From: Acidobacteriota bacterium
GTDB taxonomy: Bacteria > Acidobacteriota > Terriglobia > Bryobacterales > Bryobacteraceae
Direction of reading: 5' to 3'
Length of the DNA stretch: 64,000 nt
Assembly: GCA_018268715.1 (NCBI GenBank)
Contig: JAFDVZ010000014.1
Coordinates: forward strand, 118,214-182,213
The position numbers were made by a program, and so were the translations under genes. Every line of letters starts with the position of its first letter. Positions within the stretch are counted from its first letter, which is position 1. Below, in pieces: positions 17,304-25,915 of the stretch. The notes under the pieces are model-generated. The model was not told the origin of the DNA. It worked only from the letters and a program-made list of their open reading frames with translations, and did not search any database.

Positions 17304-18227
17304 ATGCGAAACGTAATCATTATCGGCTCAGGCTGCGCCGGAAACACAGCCGCCATCTACACCGCGCGGGCGAATCTGAAACCGCTGGTCGTCGGCGGAC
17401 ATGAGGCGGGCGGACAGCTTTCGCTCACCAGCCTGGTGGAGAATTTTCCGGGATTTCCACAGGGGATCCTGGGCCCCGAACTCGTCGAGAACATGAAACA
17501 GCAGGCCGAGCATTTCGGCGCCGAGTACATCCACGGGTCGGTCATCGAGGTGGATTTTTCGAAGCGCCCATTCCGGCTGCTGATCGAAGACGAGTGGCAT
17601 GAAGCCCGGACGGTGATCATCGCGTCCGGAGCGTCGGCGCGGTGGCTGGGCCTGCCCAACGAAAAGCGGCTGATCGGCCACGGAGTCAGTTCCTGCGCCA
17701 CCTGCGACGGCTTTTTCTATCGCGGCAAGAAGATCATGGTGGTGGGCGGCGGCGACTCGGCTCTTGAGGAAGCCATGTTTCTTACGCGCTTCGGTTCCGA
17801 GGTGGCGCTGGTGCACCGCCGCGATCAGTTCCGCGCTTCGAAGATCATGGTCGATCGCGTCCGGCAGAATGAGAAGATCAAGCCGATCCTCAACTCGGTG
17901 GTGGAGGATGTCTACGACGTCGAGCAGAACCTGGTGACGGGTGTCCGGCTGCGAAATCTGGCGACCGGAGAGACGACCGAGCGCGAAGTCGATGGTTTCT
18001 TCGTCGCCATCGGCCATGTGCCCAACACCGCTCCGTTCGCGGGGCACATCGACCTCGATCCCGACGGCTACATCGTGTCGAAGGGTGGCGCGCGCACCAG
18101 CGTCGAGGGCGTCTTCCACGCGGGGGACGTTCAGGATCGTGTGTACCGCCAGGCCATCACCGCGTCAGGGGCCGGGTGCATGGCCGCCATCGAGGCGGAA
18201 CGGTATCTGGAGTCGGCGGGACACTGA
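17304..18227 (+). CDS. trxB: Thioredoxin reductase
   Basis: 307 residues, the usual TrxB length. FAD motif 'NVIIIGSGCAGNTAAIYTAR', redox pair in 'SSCATCDGFFYRGK', NADPH motif 'IMVVGGGDSALEEAMFLTRF' with the arginines of 'LVHRRDQFRASKIM', and the C-terminal FAD contact 'GVFHAGDVQDRVYRQAITAS'. It reduces thioredoxin with NADPH in the cytoplasm. The first glycine motif reads GSGCAG where most homologues have GSGPAG. No thioredoxin gene is adjacent. A hairpin follows the stop. Confidence 0.93.
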   Translation: MRNVIIIGSGCAGNTAAIYTARANLKPLVVGGHEAGGQLSLTSLVENFPGFPQGILGPELVENMKQQAEHFGAEYIHGSVIEVDFSKRPFRLLIEDEWHEARTVIIASGASARWLGLPNEKRLIGHGVSSCATCDGFFYRGKKIMVVGGGDSALEEAMFLTRFGSEVALVHRRDQFRASKIMVDRVRQNEKIKPILNSVVEDVYDVEQNLVTGVRLRNLATGETTEREVDGFFVAIGHVPNTAPFAGHIDLDPDGYIVSKGGARTSVEGVFHAGDVQDRVYRQAITASGAGCMAAIEAERYLESAGH

Positions 18228-18234
18228 CGCTTCA

Positions 18235-18260
18235 GCCGTGCGTCGAAGACGGCGCACGGC
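18235..18260. terminator. Hairpin between convergent trxB and CDP-alcohol phosphotransferase genes
   Basis: A perfect 8-bp inverted repeat (GCCGTGCG at 18235-18242, CGCACGGC at 18253-18260) with a 10-base loop lies 7 bases after the trxB stop and before the stop of the converging gene. There is no clear T tract, so termination is plausible but not certain. Confidence 0.4.
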
Positions 18261-18287
18261 GTACCTGCTTGTGCCGGATGTGCGGGT

Positions 18288-18917
18288 TCAGGACTTTCCA
18301 GCGCGAGTGGGGACGGCGCGAAGCTGGGCGTCTTCCAGGCGCTTCGATTCCTGCCAGGTGAAGATCATTCGATGGATGACGGTGATGTTCGCAAGCACCG
18401 CAATCACCCACAGCACCGGCGCCATGCGGTCAAACAGCGCGCCGATGATCACCAGCACCACGCGTTCGGGCCGCTCCATGAAGCCGACCTTGCAGGTGGG
18501 AATCGCGTTCTCGGCGCGGGCGCGCGCGTAGCTCACCATCACCGATCCGGTCATGGCGATGGCCGTCAGCACCACGTACCAAGGCCGGTTGATCGACCCG
18601 TACCACACCAGCAGCCCGACCAGCAGGCCCAGGTCGGAGTAACGGTCGACCACCGAATCGAAGAATCCGCCGAATCGCGTCACCTGGTTGGTTTCACGCG
18701 CCACCCGGCCGTCCACCATGTCGAAGATGCCGGCCCCCAGGATCACGAATCCGGCCGCGCGGAACCGGCCGAGAGCCAGCAGCGCGGCGGCGACGATATT
18801 GATCACCAGGCCGATGAACGTGAGGACGTTTGGATGTATCTTTGAGAGCGCAAGGCCGCGGACGATCAGGACAATTACCTTGTTACAGGAATCGCCGATC
18901 ACGCGCGTAATGGTCAT
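18288..18917 (-). CDS. CDP-alcohol phosphatidyltransferase family membrane enzyme
   Basis: 209 residues, mostly hydrophobic. The complete family signature D-G-x2-A-R-x8-G-x3-D-x3-D is present in 'DGRVARETNQVTRF' followed by 'GGFFDSVVDRYSD'. About six membrane helices are seen. The reaction is transfer of a phosphatidyl group from CDP-diacylglycerol (or a related CDP-alcohol) to an alcohol in the inner membrane. Whether the product is phosphatidylglycerol phosphate or phosphatidylinositol phosphate cannot be read from sequence. ATG 18917 has a GGAGGG ribosome site at 18922-18927; a TTG four codons upstream is less likely. It lies 22 bases downstream of greA. Confidence 0.85.
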   Translation of the reverse strand: MTITRVIGDSCNKVIVLIVRGLALSKIHPNVLTFIGLVINIVAAALLALGRFRAAGFVILGAGIFDMVDGRVARETNQVTRFGGFFDSVVDRYSDLGLLVGLLVWYGSINRPWYVVLTAIAMTGSVMVSYARARAENAIPTCKVGFMERPERVVLVIIGALFDRMAPVLWVIAVLANITVIHRMIFTWQESKRLEDAQLRAVPTRAGKS

Positions 18918-18939
18918 GCTACCCTCCAAACCTTCGATT

Positions 18940-19410
18940 CTATGACGCTTCGTCGTGGATTGTCGTCAGCTTCAGGATTTCAAATTCCTTGACGCCGCCG
19001 GGGCTTTGGATCCTGACGGTATCGCCCACTTCCTTGTTCAACAGGCCGCGACCGATCGGCGAGGTGGTGGAGATCAGACCTTTGGCCACGTCGGCCTCCT
19101 CGCTGGTGACCAGCTTGTAGGTGACCTCGTCCTCCTTCTTTGTGTCGAGGACCGTCACCGTCGACCCCAAACCCACCTTGTTGTGAGGGATCTTCGTCAT
19201 GTCCACCATCGACAGCAACCGCAGGCGCGCCTGCAACTGTCCCAGGCGGGCGTTGACGTAGGCCTGACGTTCCTTCGCCGCGTGATACTCCGCGTTTTCA
19301 CTCAGATCGCCGTGCGCGCGCGCCTTCAGGATCTCCTTGGGCAACTCGATGCGCAATTCCGTCTCGAGGGCGGCGATTTCAGTCTGCAGTTTCTTTTTGA
19401 GCTCTTCCAT
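18940..19410 (-). CDS. greA: Transcription elongation factor GreA
   Basis: 156 residues. The N-terminal coiled coil contains 'ARAHGDLSENAEYHAAKERQ', where the tip acidic residues (D and E of GDLSENAEY) enter the RNA polymerase secondary channel and stimulate cleavage of backtracked RNA. The C-terminal FKBP-like domain has 'TTSPIGRGLLNKEVGDTVRI'. The start is uncertain: ATG 19410 gives a normal N-terminus, but an upstream in-frame GTG near 19434 cannot be excluded, since no strong ribosome site is visible. It lies between the IMPase-family and CDP-alcohol genes on the same strand. Confidence 0.92.
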   Translation of the reverse strand: MEELKKKLQTEIAALETELRIELPKEILKARAHGDLSENAEYHAAKERQAYVNARLGQLQARLRLLSMVDMTKIPHNKVGLGSTVTVLDTKKEDEVTYKLVTSEEADVAKGLISTTSPIGRGLLNKEVGDTVRIQSPGGVKEFEILKLTTIHDEAS

Positions 19411-19442
19411 GTCGCGAGGAAGGACGTTCCGAATCACCTCAA

Positions 19443-20225
19443 TTATAGCAGTCCGGCGCTCGTTGGAATCCCAAAGAACGCGCGGACTTCGGCCTCCAAC
19501 GCGGGGGTACAGGCTACGGCGTTGCCCGCGTCGATGCGCCGAGTGCCGTTCAGCGCGAAGTACCGTCCGCCCGCCTCTTCGATGATCAGGCGGAGCGGGG
19601 CCAGGTCCCACGGCTCGGCTTTCCGCTCCAGCCAGATGTCCACCTGCCCGGCGGCGAGCATGCAGGCGTCAAGGGCGCCGCCGAAACTGCGCACCGACCA
19701 CGTCTTCGACAGATAGTTGAGCAGCGCCGGCGCATAGGGTTCGGGCGCCATCTGGTGCATTCCATTGGGGCTGAACACCGCCTTGTCGAGCGACGCGATG
19801 TTCGACGCCGACAGCCGCTCGCCGTTGCGGAACGCGCCCTCTCCGCGCGCGGCCGCATAGGTTTCGCCCAACATCGGGAAGTGCGCGACGCCGGCGATCG
19901 GGTCGAGGCTCGCGTCGACGAGCGCGACGAGGACGCACCAGAAACGGTTGCCGCGCACGAAGTCGCGCGTGCCGTCGATGGGATCGATCACCCACGTTCG
20001 GCCGCTCGCGCCGGTCTTGCGGGCGCCCTCCTCGCCGAAGAGCCCGTCTTCCGGGTACTCGCGCTCGATCATCTCCCGAATCAGCAGTTCGTTGGAACGG
20101 TCCGCGATTGTCACCGGACTTGCGTCGGGCTTGGTCTCCGCCACGACGCCGCCCTGGCGGATGCGGGCCGCGTTCTCCCCCGCCGCGACGGCGGCATGTA
20201 CGGCGAATTCGACAAGAGGGTTCAT
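19443..20225 (-). CDS. Inositol-monophosphatase-family phosphatase, histidinol-phosphatase-like
   Basis: 260 residues. The metal-dependent phosphatase motifs are 'GLFGEEGARKTG', 'WVIDPIDGTRDFVRGNRFWC' and 'AEPWDLAPLRLIIEEAGG', which together bind two to three Mg ions and the phosphate. The 'TRDFVRG' after the DPIDG motif is typical of the HisN-type histidinol-phosphatase branch rather than of classic SuhB, but no his genes are nearby. It is the first gene of a minus-strand run with greA and the CDP-alcohol phosphotransferase. Confidence 0.82.
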   Translation of the reverse strand: MNPLVEFAVHAAVAAGENAARIRQGGVVAETKPDASPVTIADRSNELLIREMIEREYPEDGLFGEEGARKTGASGRTWVIDPIDGTRDFVRGNRFWCVLVALVDASLDPIAGVAHFPMLGETYAAARGEGAFRNGERLSASNIASLDKAVFSPNGMHQMAPEPYAPALLNYLSKTWSVRSFGGALDACMLAAGQVDIWLERKAEPWDLAPLRLIIEEAGGRYFALNGTRRIDAGNAVACTPALEAEVRAFFGIPTSAGLL

Positions 20226-20280
20226 CGGAACTTGCAGTATACGATGCAGGCGTCAGCGCAAGGCCGGGCTTTCCGATACC

Positions 20281-23200
20281 ATGGACAAAACCTGTATGCG
20301 CACCGTTCTGTTTTGCCTTGCCGCCGCGGCGCTCGTGGCCGGGGCCGATAAGAAAGTCGCGAAATCGGCGGCGTCAGCGCCGGCTGTCCAGAAGATGGAC
20401 GAAGTCTATGGCGCAAAGATCCGCGAATATACGACTGAGCCGTTCTTTCTGACGGAGTTGGTGGACCACTTGCCCGCGTCCGATACCGTGCCGTCGCCCG
20501 ATAAGGTGATCGGCTATGTCGTCGGGACGCCGGACAAGTTGACCTACACCAAGGACATCTACCGATATCTGCGTGAGCTCGAGAAGGCGTCGAAACGAGT
20601 GAAGATCTTCTCGATCGGCAAGTCGGAGGAGGGCCGCGACACCCTGATTGTGGCTATCTCCGACGAGGCCAACATCGCCAGGCTCGACCATTACCGCGAA
20701 ATCACGGCGAAGTTGGCCGACCCGCGCGTAACGCCGAAGGCCGAGGCGGCGAAGTTGATCGATGAAGGGCTGCCGTTCTATTGGGCCACCGGCGCGATCC
20801 ATTCGCCCGAAACCGGCTCGCCGGAGATGCTGATGGAGCTGGCGTACCGTCTGGCGGTGGAAGACAGCCCCGTGATCCAGAACATTCGCAAGAACTCCAT
20901 TGTCCTGATCACGCCGGTGTCGGAGGTGGACGGGCGCGACCGTCAGGTGGACGTCTACCGTTACCGCAAGGCGAATCCGACGAAGCCGGCGCCGAACCTG
21001 GTCTATTGGGGCAAGTACGTCGCGCACGATAACAATCGCGACTCAATGGGCATGGGGTTGGCGCTGACCCGCAACATGATGAACGGATTCCTGCAGTTTC
21101 ACGCGACGGTGCTGCACGATCTGCATGAGTCCGTGCCGTTCCTGTACACGTCGACGGGAATGGGGCCATACAACGCCTGGTTGGATCCGATCGTCGTCGG
21201 CGAGTGGCAGAAGATGGCCTATCTCGAGATTGAAGAAATGACCAAGCGCGGCGTGCCGGGCGTTTGGACACATGGCTATTACGATGGCTGGGCGCCGAAT
21301 TACATGTTCTATGTCGCCAACGGGCATAACTCGATTGGCCGCTTCTATGAGACCTACGGCGGCAGCGGCGCGGACACGCGAGAGCGCACGGTTCCGGCGG
21401 GGCAGACGACCCGGACGTGGTTCCGGCCCAATCCGCCCTTGCCGAAGGTGAAGTGGTCCATTCGGAACAACATCAACCTGCAGCAGAGCGCGATCCTGTT
21501 CTCGATGAATAACGTCGCCTCGAAGAAGGCCGAGTTTCTATCGAACTTCTATCTCAAGAGCCAACGCAGCGTGGAGAAGGCCGCCAAGGAAGGTCCAACG
21601 GCGTGGGTGATACCTGGCGACGACCCGCGGCCCGGCGAGGTCGCCGAGTTAGTGAACCTGCTGCGAGCGCAGGCCGTGGAAGTGCACCGCCTCGACCAGG
21701 AGACGGAGATCGCCAAGGTGAAATATCCGGCCGGCAGTTATGTCGTTCGCATGGACCAACCTTACAGCCGCATGGCGGACATGCTGCTCGACACGCAGTA
21801 CTACAATATCTCGGATCCCAGCCCATACGATGACACCGGCTGGACGGTGGGGGCGTTGCGCAACGTGAAAACCGTTCGACTCACCGATCCGGCGGCTCTC
21901 AAGGCTCAAATGACGTTGCTGCGGTCCGATGCGAAGGCGCCAGGCGGCGTGAGGGGGGCGGCGTCGGCGGCATACATCGTCAACCACAACGCCGACAATA
22001 CGCTCGCGACGTTCCGCTTCAGGCTGGCGAATGTCAAGATGCTGGCGGCCGAGGACTCCTTCCAGGCCGACGGGCGGACGTTCAACGCCGGGTCGTTCAT
22101 CATCAAGGCCGACAGAAACGGAGCCGACCTTCGGGCGCGGATTGAAGCCGCGGCTTCCGAGTTAGGCGTGACTGTGTTCGCCGCGGGGGATGCTCCAACG
22201 GTGGCCTCGCATGAGTTAGCCGCCCCCAGAATCGCACTCGTCCATTCCTGGCTGAACACCCAGACCGAAGGATGGTATCGCATCGCCTTCGATCGTCTGA
22301 AGATCCCCTATGAGTACATCTCCGATCAGAAGCTGCGCGAGATTACCGACCTCCGAGCCAGATACGACGTCATCATCTTCGGACCCACGCCTGGCGCTTC
22401 GCAGCGCATCGTCAACGGCATCCCGAAGCGCGGCGATCCGATCCCGTGGAAGGGCTCGGACCTGACGCCGAATCTTGCGGCGTCGCCCGACACCACCGAT
22501 GACATGCGCGGTGGAATGGGGCTCGACGGGCTACTGCATGTGGCCCAGTTCGTCGATGCGGGCGGGTTGTTTGTGACTATCGCCGCCAACGATTCGATTC
22601 CCATCGACTACGGTCTGATCGATGGCGTTGCGATCACTCCGACGCGCGACCTGCGTGTCCGTGGCAGCGTGCTCAATGCGGCGATCTCCGACAAGCACAG
22701 TCCGATTGCGTACGGTTACGGCGATCGGTTGGCCATCTACTTCAATCAGGCGCCGGTGCTGCAGGTGAGTGCAACGGGCGTCACCGGCGGCATGGGCGGT
22801 GGCGGCGGGGCCGGATTCGGCGCCGCGCAGGAGGGCCGCCCCACGGGCCGTGGATCGGTGAGCGATCCCGATATCCCGCAGGGCCGGCAGTACGCCGCTC
22901 CGGCGCCTCGACCGCAAACACGTCCGGGCGAGGAACCGCCGATTTCCGATGAAATGCGGGAGCAGATGCGCGCCTATCTGCCGCCGCCGGAGTTGCGCCC
23001 GCGAGTGGTGGTGCGCTTCGCGGCGGATGAGAAGGAGTTGCTGGTGTCGGGCATGCTGTCCGGGGGAAGGGAACTGACGGGGAGGCCGGCGGTGGTGGAC
23101 GCTCCGCGCGGCAAGGGGCACGTTCTGCTGTTTGCGAACAACCCGATGTGGCGAAATGAGACGCAGGGGAGTTACTTCCTGCTGTTCAACGCCATGTTGA

Positions 23201-23286
23201 ATTTCGATCATCTCGGCGTGGGACGGACCGCTCCAGCGTCCCGGGGAGCGGCTCAGCCGTCGTCGGGAGATGACATGGACCAGTAA
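20281..23286 (+). CDS. Large exported M14-family zinc carboxypeptidase-like protein
   Basis: 1,001 residues with a signal peptide starting at MRTVLFCLAAAALVAGA; ATG 20281 or 20296 may be used. The M14 zinc motif HxxE is in 'GAIHSPETGSPEMLMELAYR', an NR-type substrate-binding pair in 'AHDNNRDSMGMGL', and a downstream histidine in 'TVLHDLHESVPFLYTS'. The peptidase domain is followed by about 500 residues of non-catalytic sequence, including a glycine-rich stretch around residue 840. Members of this class are secreted and often annotated as peptidase M14 in acidobacteria. It overlaps the next gene by 17 bases, which ties it to the deacylase/VanX unit. Confidence 0.8.
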   Translation: MDKTCMRTVLFCLAAAALVAGADKKVAKSAASAPAVQKMDEVYGAKIREYTTEPFFLTELVDHLPASDTVPSPDKVIGYVVGTPDKLTYTKDIYRYLRELEKASKRVKIFSIGKSEEGRDTLIVAISDEANIARLDHYREITAKLADPRVTPKAEAAKLIDEGLPFYWATGAIHSPETGSPEMLMELAYRLAVEDSPVIQNIRKNSIVLITPVSEVDGRDRQVDVYRYRKANPTKPAPNLVYWGKYVAHDNNRDSMGMGLALTRNMMNGFLQFHATVLHDLHESVPFLYTSTGMGPYNAWLDPIVVGEWQKMAYLEIEEMTKRGVPGVWTHGYYDGWAPNYMFYVANGHNSIGRFYETYGGSGADTRERTVPAGQTTRTWFRPNPPLPKVKWSIRNNINLQQSAILFSMNNVASKKAEFLSNFYLKSQRSVEKAAKEGPTAWVIPGDDPRPGEVAELVNLLRAQAVEVHRLDQETEIAKVKYPAGSYVVRMDQPYSRMADMLLDTQYYNISDPSPYDDTGWTVGALRNVKTVRLTDPAALKAQMTLLRSDAKAPGGVRGAASAAYIVNHNADNTLATFRFRLANVKMLAAEDSFQADGRTFNAGSFIIKADRNGADLRARIEAAASELGVTVFAAGDAPTVASHELAAPRIALVHSWLNTQTEGWYRIAFDRLKIPYEYISDQKLREITDLRARYDVIIFGPTPGASQRIVNGIPKRGDPIPWKGSDLTPNLAASPDTTDDMRGGMGLDGLLHVAQFVDAGGLFVTIAANDSIPIDYGLIDGVAITPTRDLRVRGSVLNAAISDKHSPIAYGYGDRLAIYFNQAPVLQVSATGVTGGMGGGGGAGFGAAQEGRPTGRGSVSDPDIPQGRQYAAPAPRPQTRPGEEPPISDEMREQMRAYLPPPELRPRVVVRFAADEKELLVSGMLSGGRELTGRPAVVDAPRGKGHVLLFANNPMWRNETQGSYFLLFNAMLNFDHLGVGRTAPASRGAAQPSSGDDMDQ

Positions 23287-24946
23287 GGTCGCTGCTGCCC
23301 TGGCGCTCGCCGTGCTCTCCGGGTGCGGCGGGGCGCGTTTCGACACAGTTATCGGCGGCGGGCGGGTGGTTGATGGAACCGGAAACGCGTGGTTCTACGG
23401 CGATGTGGGTGTTCGCGCCGGCAGGATAGCAGCCGTTTCCCGGTTGGGCGGGCTAGCGCTCTCGCGCGCCGACCGCCGCATCGACGCGACCGGGATGGTG
23501 GTGGCGCCGGGATTTATCGACATTCAGGGCCAATCTCAGGAGCAGTTGCTAACTGGAGATAGCCGGCTGGTCAGCAAGATCACGCAGGGAGTCACCACCG
23601 AGATACTGGGTGAGGGCTGGTCGATGGCGCCGGGCAATCAGAAAACGCTCCAGGCGGTGTCGCATGACGGGGACCGGCGGCAGGCGCGCCGCTTCATCGG
23701 CCCGCACGGCTTTGCGCGATGGCTGGCGGCGATGGAGCAGCATCGCGCCTCAGTCAACTTCGGGTCCTTCATCGGGGGCGCGACGGTCCGCATGCTCGCC
23801 AAGGGCATGGCGCAAGGCGACGCAACGCCGGCGGAACTGGCGGTGATGAAAGCGGCCGTTCGCGAAGCAATGCAGGATGGCGCTTTCGGGATCGCATCGG
23901 CGCTCATCTATCCTCCGGGAGAGTACGCCAGCGCCGAGGAATTGATCGAAATCTCCAGGGCCATGGCGCCGTCCCGCGGCGTCTACATCACCCACCTGCG
24001 GTCGGAAGGCGACCGGCTGCTCGAGGCGATCGATGAGGCCATCCGCATCGGGCGCGAGGCCGGCGTGCCGGTGGAGATCTTCCATCTCAAGGCCGCGGGC
24101 GTCCGCAACTGGCCGAAGATGGCGGACGCCATCGCGAGGATCGAGTCGGCGCGGGCCTCCGGGCTCGACATTTCGGCCAACATGTACGCCTACACGGCCG
24201 GCGAGTCCGGACTGGCGGCCTGCCTGCCGCCCTGGAGCGCCTCCGATGGCAAGTTGTTTGACAACGTTTCTCGCGAGGCCGCGCGCCGCCGGATTCGTGA
24301 AGCGATCACCGCGCCGGACCGCGCCTGGGAGAACCTCTGCGAACTGGCGACGCCCGCCGGCGTTCTCATCACGGAGTTGACCAGCCCATGGCTCCACGCG
24401 TGGTCTGGCAAAAGGCTCGACGAGATCGCCGCGGGCAGGCGGAAGGACTGGATCGACACGGCGATGGATCTCATCGACTCCGAACACACGCGCGTGGAGA
24501 CGATCTTCTTCATGGCCAGCGAAGAGAATCTCCGGCTCCAGCTCAAGCAGCCCTGGATGAAATTCGGAACCGACGCGGACGGCGTCGATCCCGCCTCGTC
24601 CAAGGGGTTGACGCATCCGCGCACTTACGGCAACTACACGCGCGTGTTGGGCAAGTACGTGCGTGAGGAGAAAGTGCTGCCGCTTGAGGAAGCCGTCCGC
24701 AAGATGACGTCGGCGGTGGCCAACCGGCTGTCGTTGCGCGATCGCGGAGTCGTGCGTGAGGGCGCCTGGGCGGATCTGGTGGTGTTCGATCCCCAGACGG
24801 TGGCCGATCGTGCGACATTCGAAGAACCGCACCAGTTGTCGGTGGGCATCCGCGACGTGCTGGTGAACGGGGTCGCCGTGGTGAGCGACGGCAAAGTGAC
24901 GGGCGCAAAGCCCGGAAAGGCGTTGTACGGTCCGGGGAAGAAATGA
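23270..24946 (+). CDS. Amidohydrolase, N-acyl-D-amino-acid deacylase-like lipoprotein with altered metal ligands
   Basis: 558 residues. A lipobox is visible ('LALAVLSGCGG'), so it is membrane-anchored. The amidohydrolase composite domain starts with 'DTVIGGGRVVDGTGNAWFYG'. Downstream family elements are present: 'VYITHLRSEGDRLLEAIDEA', 'VPVEIFHLKAAG', 'KFGTDADGVDP' and the closing 'NRLSLRDRGVVREGAWADLV'. The usual metal-binding HxH after 'APGFIDI' reads QGQ here, and the position normally held by Cys in a GNCG context reads LGEG. The remaining two His and the Asp could still hold one metal. It overlaps its neighbours by 17 and 4 bases. The substrate is probably an N-acylated D-amino acid or dipeptide; activity is uncertain. 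Confidence 0.75.
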   Translation: MTWTSKVAAALALAVLSGCGGARFDTVIGGGRVVDGTGNAWFYGDVGVRAGRIAAVSRLGGLALSRADRRIDATGMVVAPGFIDIQGQSQEQLLTGDSRLVSKITQGVTTEILGEGWSMAPGNQKTLQAVSHDGDRRQARRFIGPHGFARWLAAMEQHRASVNFGSFIGGATVRMLAKGMAQGDATPAELAVMKAAVREAMQDGAFGIASALIYPPGEYASAEELIEISRAMAPSRGVYITHLRSEGDRLLEAIDEAIRIGREAGVPVEIFHLKAAGVRNWPKMADAIARIESARASGLDISANMYAYTAGESGLAACLPPWSASDGKLFDNVSREAARRRIREAITAPDRAWENLCELATPAGVLITELTSPWLHAWSGKRLDEIAAGRRKDWIDTAMDLIDSEHTRVETIFFMASEENLRLQLKQPWMKFGTDADGVDPASSKGLTHPRTYGNYTRVLGKYVREEKVLPLEEAVRKMTSAVANRLSLRDRGVVREGAWADLVVFDPQTVADRATFEEPHQLSVGIRDVLVNGVAVVSDGKVTGAKPGKALYGPGKK

Positions 24947-25881
24947 AGCTGCTTTCGGCGATTGTGTGCGCTGGGTTGGCGTGGGCGCAGCCCGCTGCGC
25001 CGCCCGCTCGATGGACGCCGTTGATCGGCGAATACCATCGGGATTACGGGATCTTCCACGTGTATGAGAAGGACGGCCGGTTGACCATCATGGTCGACCG
25101 TATGTTCGAATATCCGCTGACGGAGCTGGGGCCGCGGCGCTTCCGGTTTCCGGCGAAGGGCATGTACCCGGGGGCGGAAGTCGAGTTTGCGCCGGAAGGC
25201 CTGCGTGTGGGCGGAACGCTGTTCCGCCGGCTGCCGGATCCCTCCGCGCCGGGCGCGACGTTTCGCATCACGCCTCTGCGGCCGATCGATGAACTGCGCG
25301 AGCAGGCCCGTCGCGCTGCGCCTCCGCGCGAGGAAGGCGATTTTCGAACGGCGGATCGGGTGGAGCTGACGTCGCTCGACCCGACGATTCACCTCGATAT
25401 CCGCTACGCGACGTCGAACAACTTCCTCGGCACGCCCGTATATGAGCGTCCGCGGGCGTCGCTACAGCGGCCGGCCGCGGAGGCGCTGGTGCGCGCGCAC
25501 CGGTGGCTGAAGTCCCAGGGCTACGGCTTGCTGATTCACGATGCGTACCGGCCGTGGATGGTCACCAAGATCTTCTGGGACGCCACGCCGGAGGACAAAC
25601 GGATCTTCGTCGCCGATCCGTCCAAGGGCTCGCGGCACAACCGAGGCTGCGCGGTGGACCTGACGCTGTACGACCTGAAGACCGGGGCTCCCATCGAGAT
25701 GACGGGCGGGTACGACGAGATGTCGGACCGCTCCTATCCCGGCTTCCCCGGCGGCACGTCGCGCCAGCGCTGGCATCGCGAACTGTTGCGCCGCGCCATG
25801 GAGCGCGAGGGGTTCGCGGTGTTCGAGTTCGAGTGGTGGCACTTCGATTACAAGGACTGGCCGAAGTACCCGATTGGGTGA
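24943..25881 (+). CDS. VanX-type D-alanyl-D-alanine dipeptidase with an N-terminal accessory domain
   Basis: 312 residues with a signal peptide (MKLLSAIVCAGLAWAQ). Residues about 25-105 form a small beta domain resembling DUF3471 ('HVYEKDGRLTIMVDRMFEYP'). The peptidase M15D domain follows: catalytic Arg in 'LIHDAYRPWMVT', zinc motif SxHxxGxxxD in 'SRHNRGCAVDLTL' and ExxH in 'EFEWWHFDYKDW'. VanX-type enzymes cut D-Ala-D-Ala. Secretion and the preceding genes suggest scavenging of D-amino-acid peptides from peptidoglycan rather than vancomycin resistance, since no vanH/vanA ligase is present. Start ATG overlaps the previous stop (ATGA). Confidence 0.87.
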   Translation: MKLLSAIVCAGLAWAQPAAPPARWTPLIGEYHRDYGIFHVYEKDGRLTIMVDRMFEYPLTELGPRRFRFPAKGMYPGAEVEFAPEGLRVGGTLFRRLPDPSAPGATFRITPLRPIDELREQARRAAPPREEGDFRTADRVELTSLDPTIHLDIRYATSNNFLGTPVYERPRASLQRPAAEALVRAHRWLKSQGYGLLIHDAYRPWMVTKIFWDATPEDKRIFVADPSKGSRHNRGCAVDLTLYDLKTGAPIEMTGGYDEMSDRSYPGFPGGTSRQRWHRELLRRAMEREGFAVFEFEWWHFDYKDWPKYPIG

Positions 25882-25904
25882 GGGTGGGCTCGGCGGCCCA
25901 CCCT
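25881..25904. terminator. Bidirectional terminator-like hairpin
   Basis: A perfect 9-bp stem (AGGGTGGGC at 25881-25889 with GCCCACCCT at 25896-25904, 6-base loop) sits between the convergent stops of the VanX-type gene and trpB2. The following bases TTAT are only weakly T-rich. Confidence 0.5.
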
Positions 25905-25915
25905 TATGAGGCAGG

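Noticed and set aside
23270..24946. Inactive pseudogene
   Set aside because: The frame is full length, the lipobox and remaining family motifs are intact, and it is tightly packed in an operon.
24943..25881. Vancomycin-resistance gene vanX
   Set aside because: No vanH, vanA or vanRS genes nearby; the protein is secreted and has an added domain.
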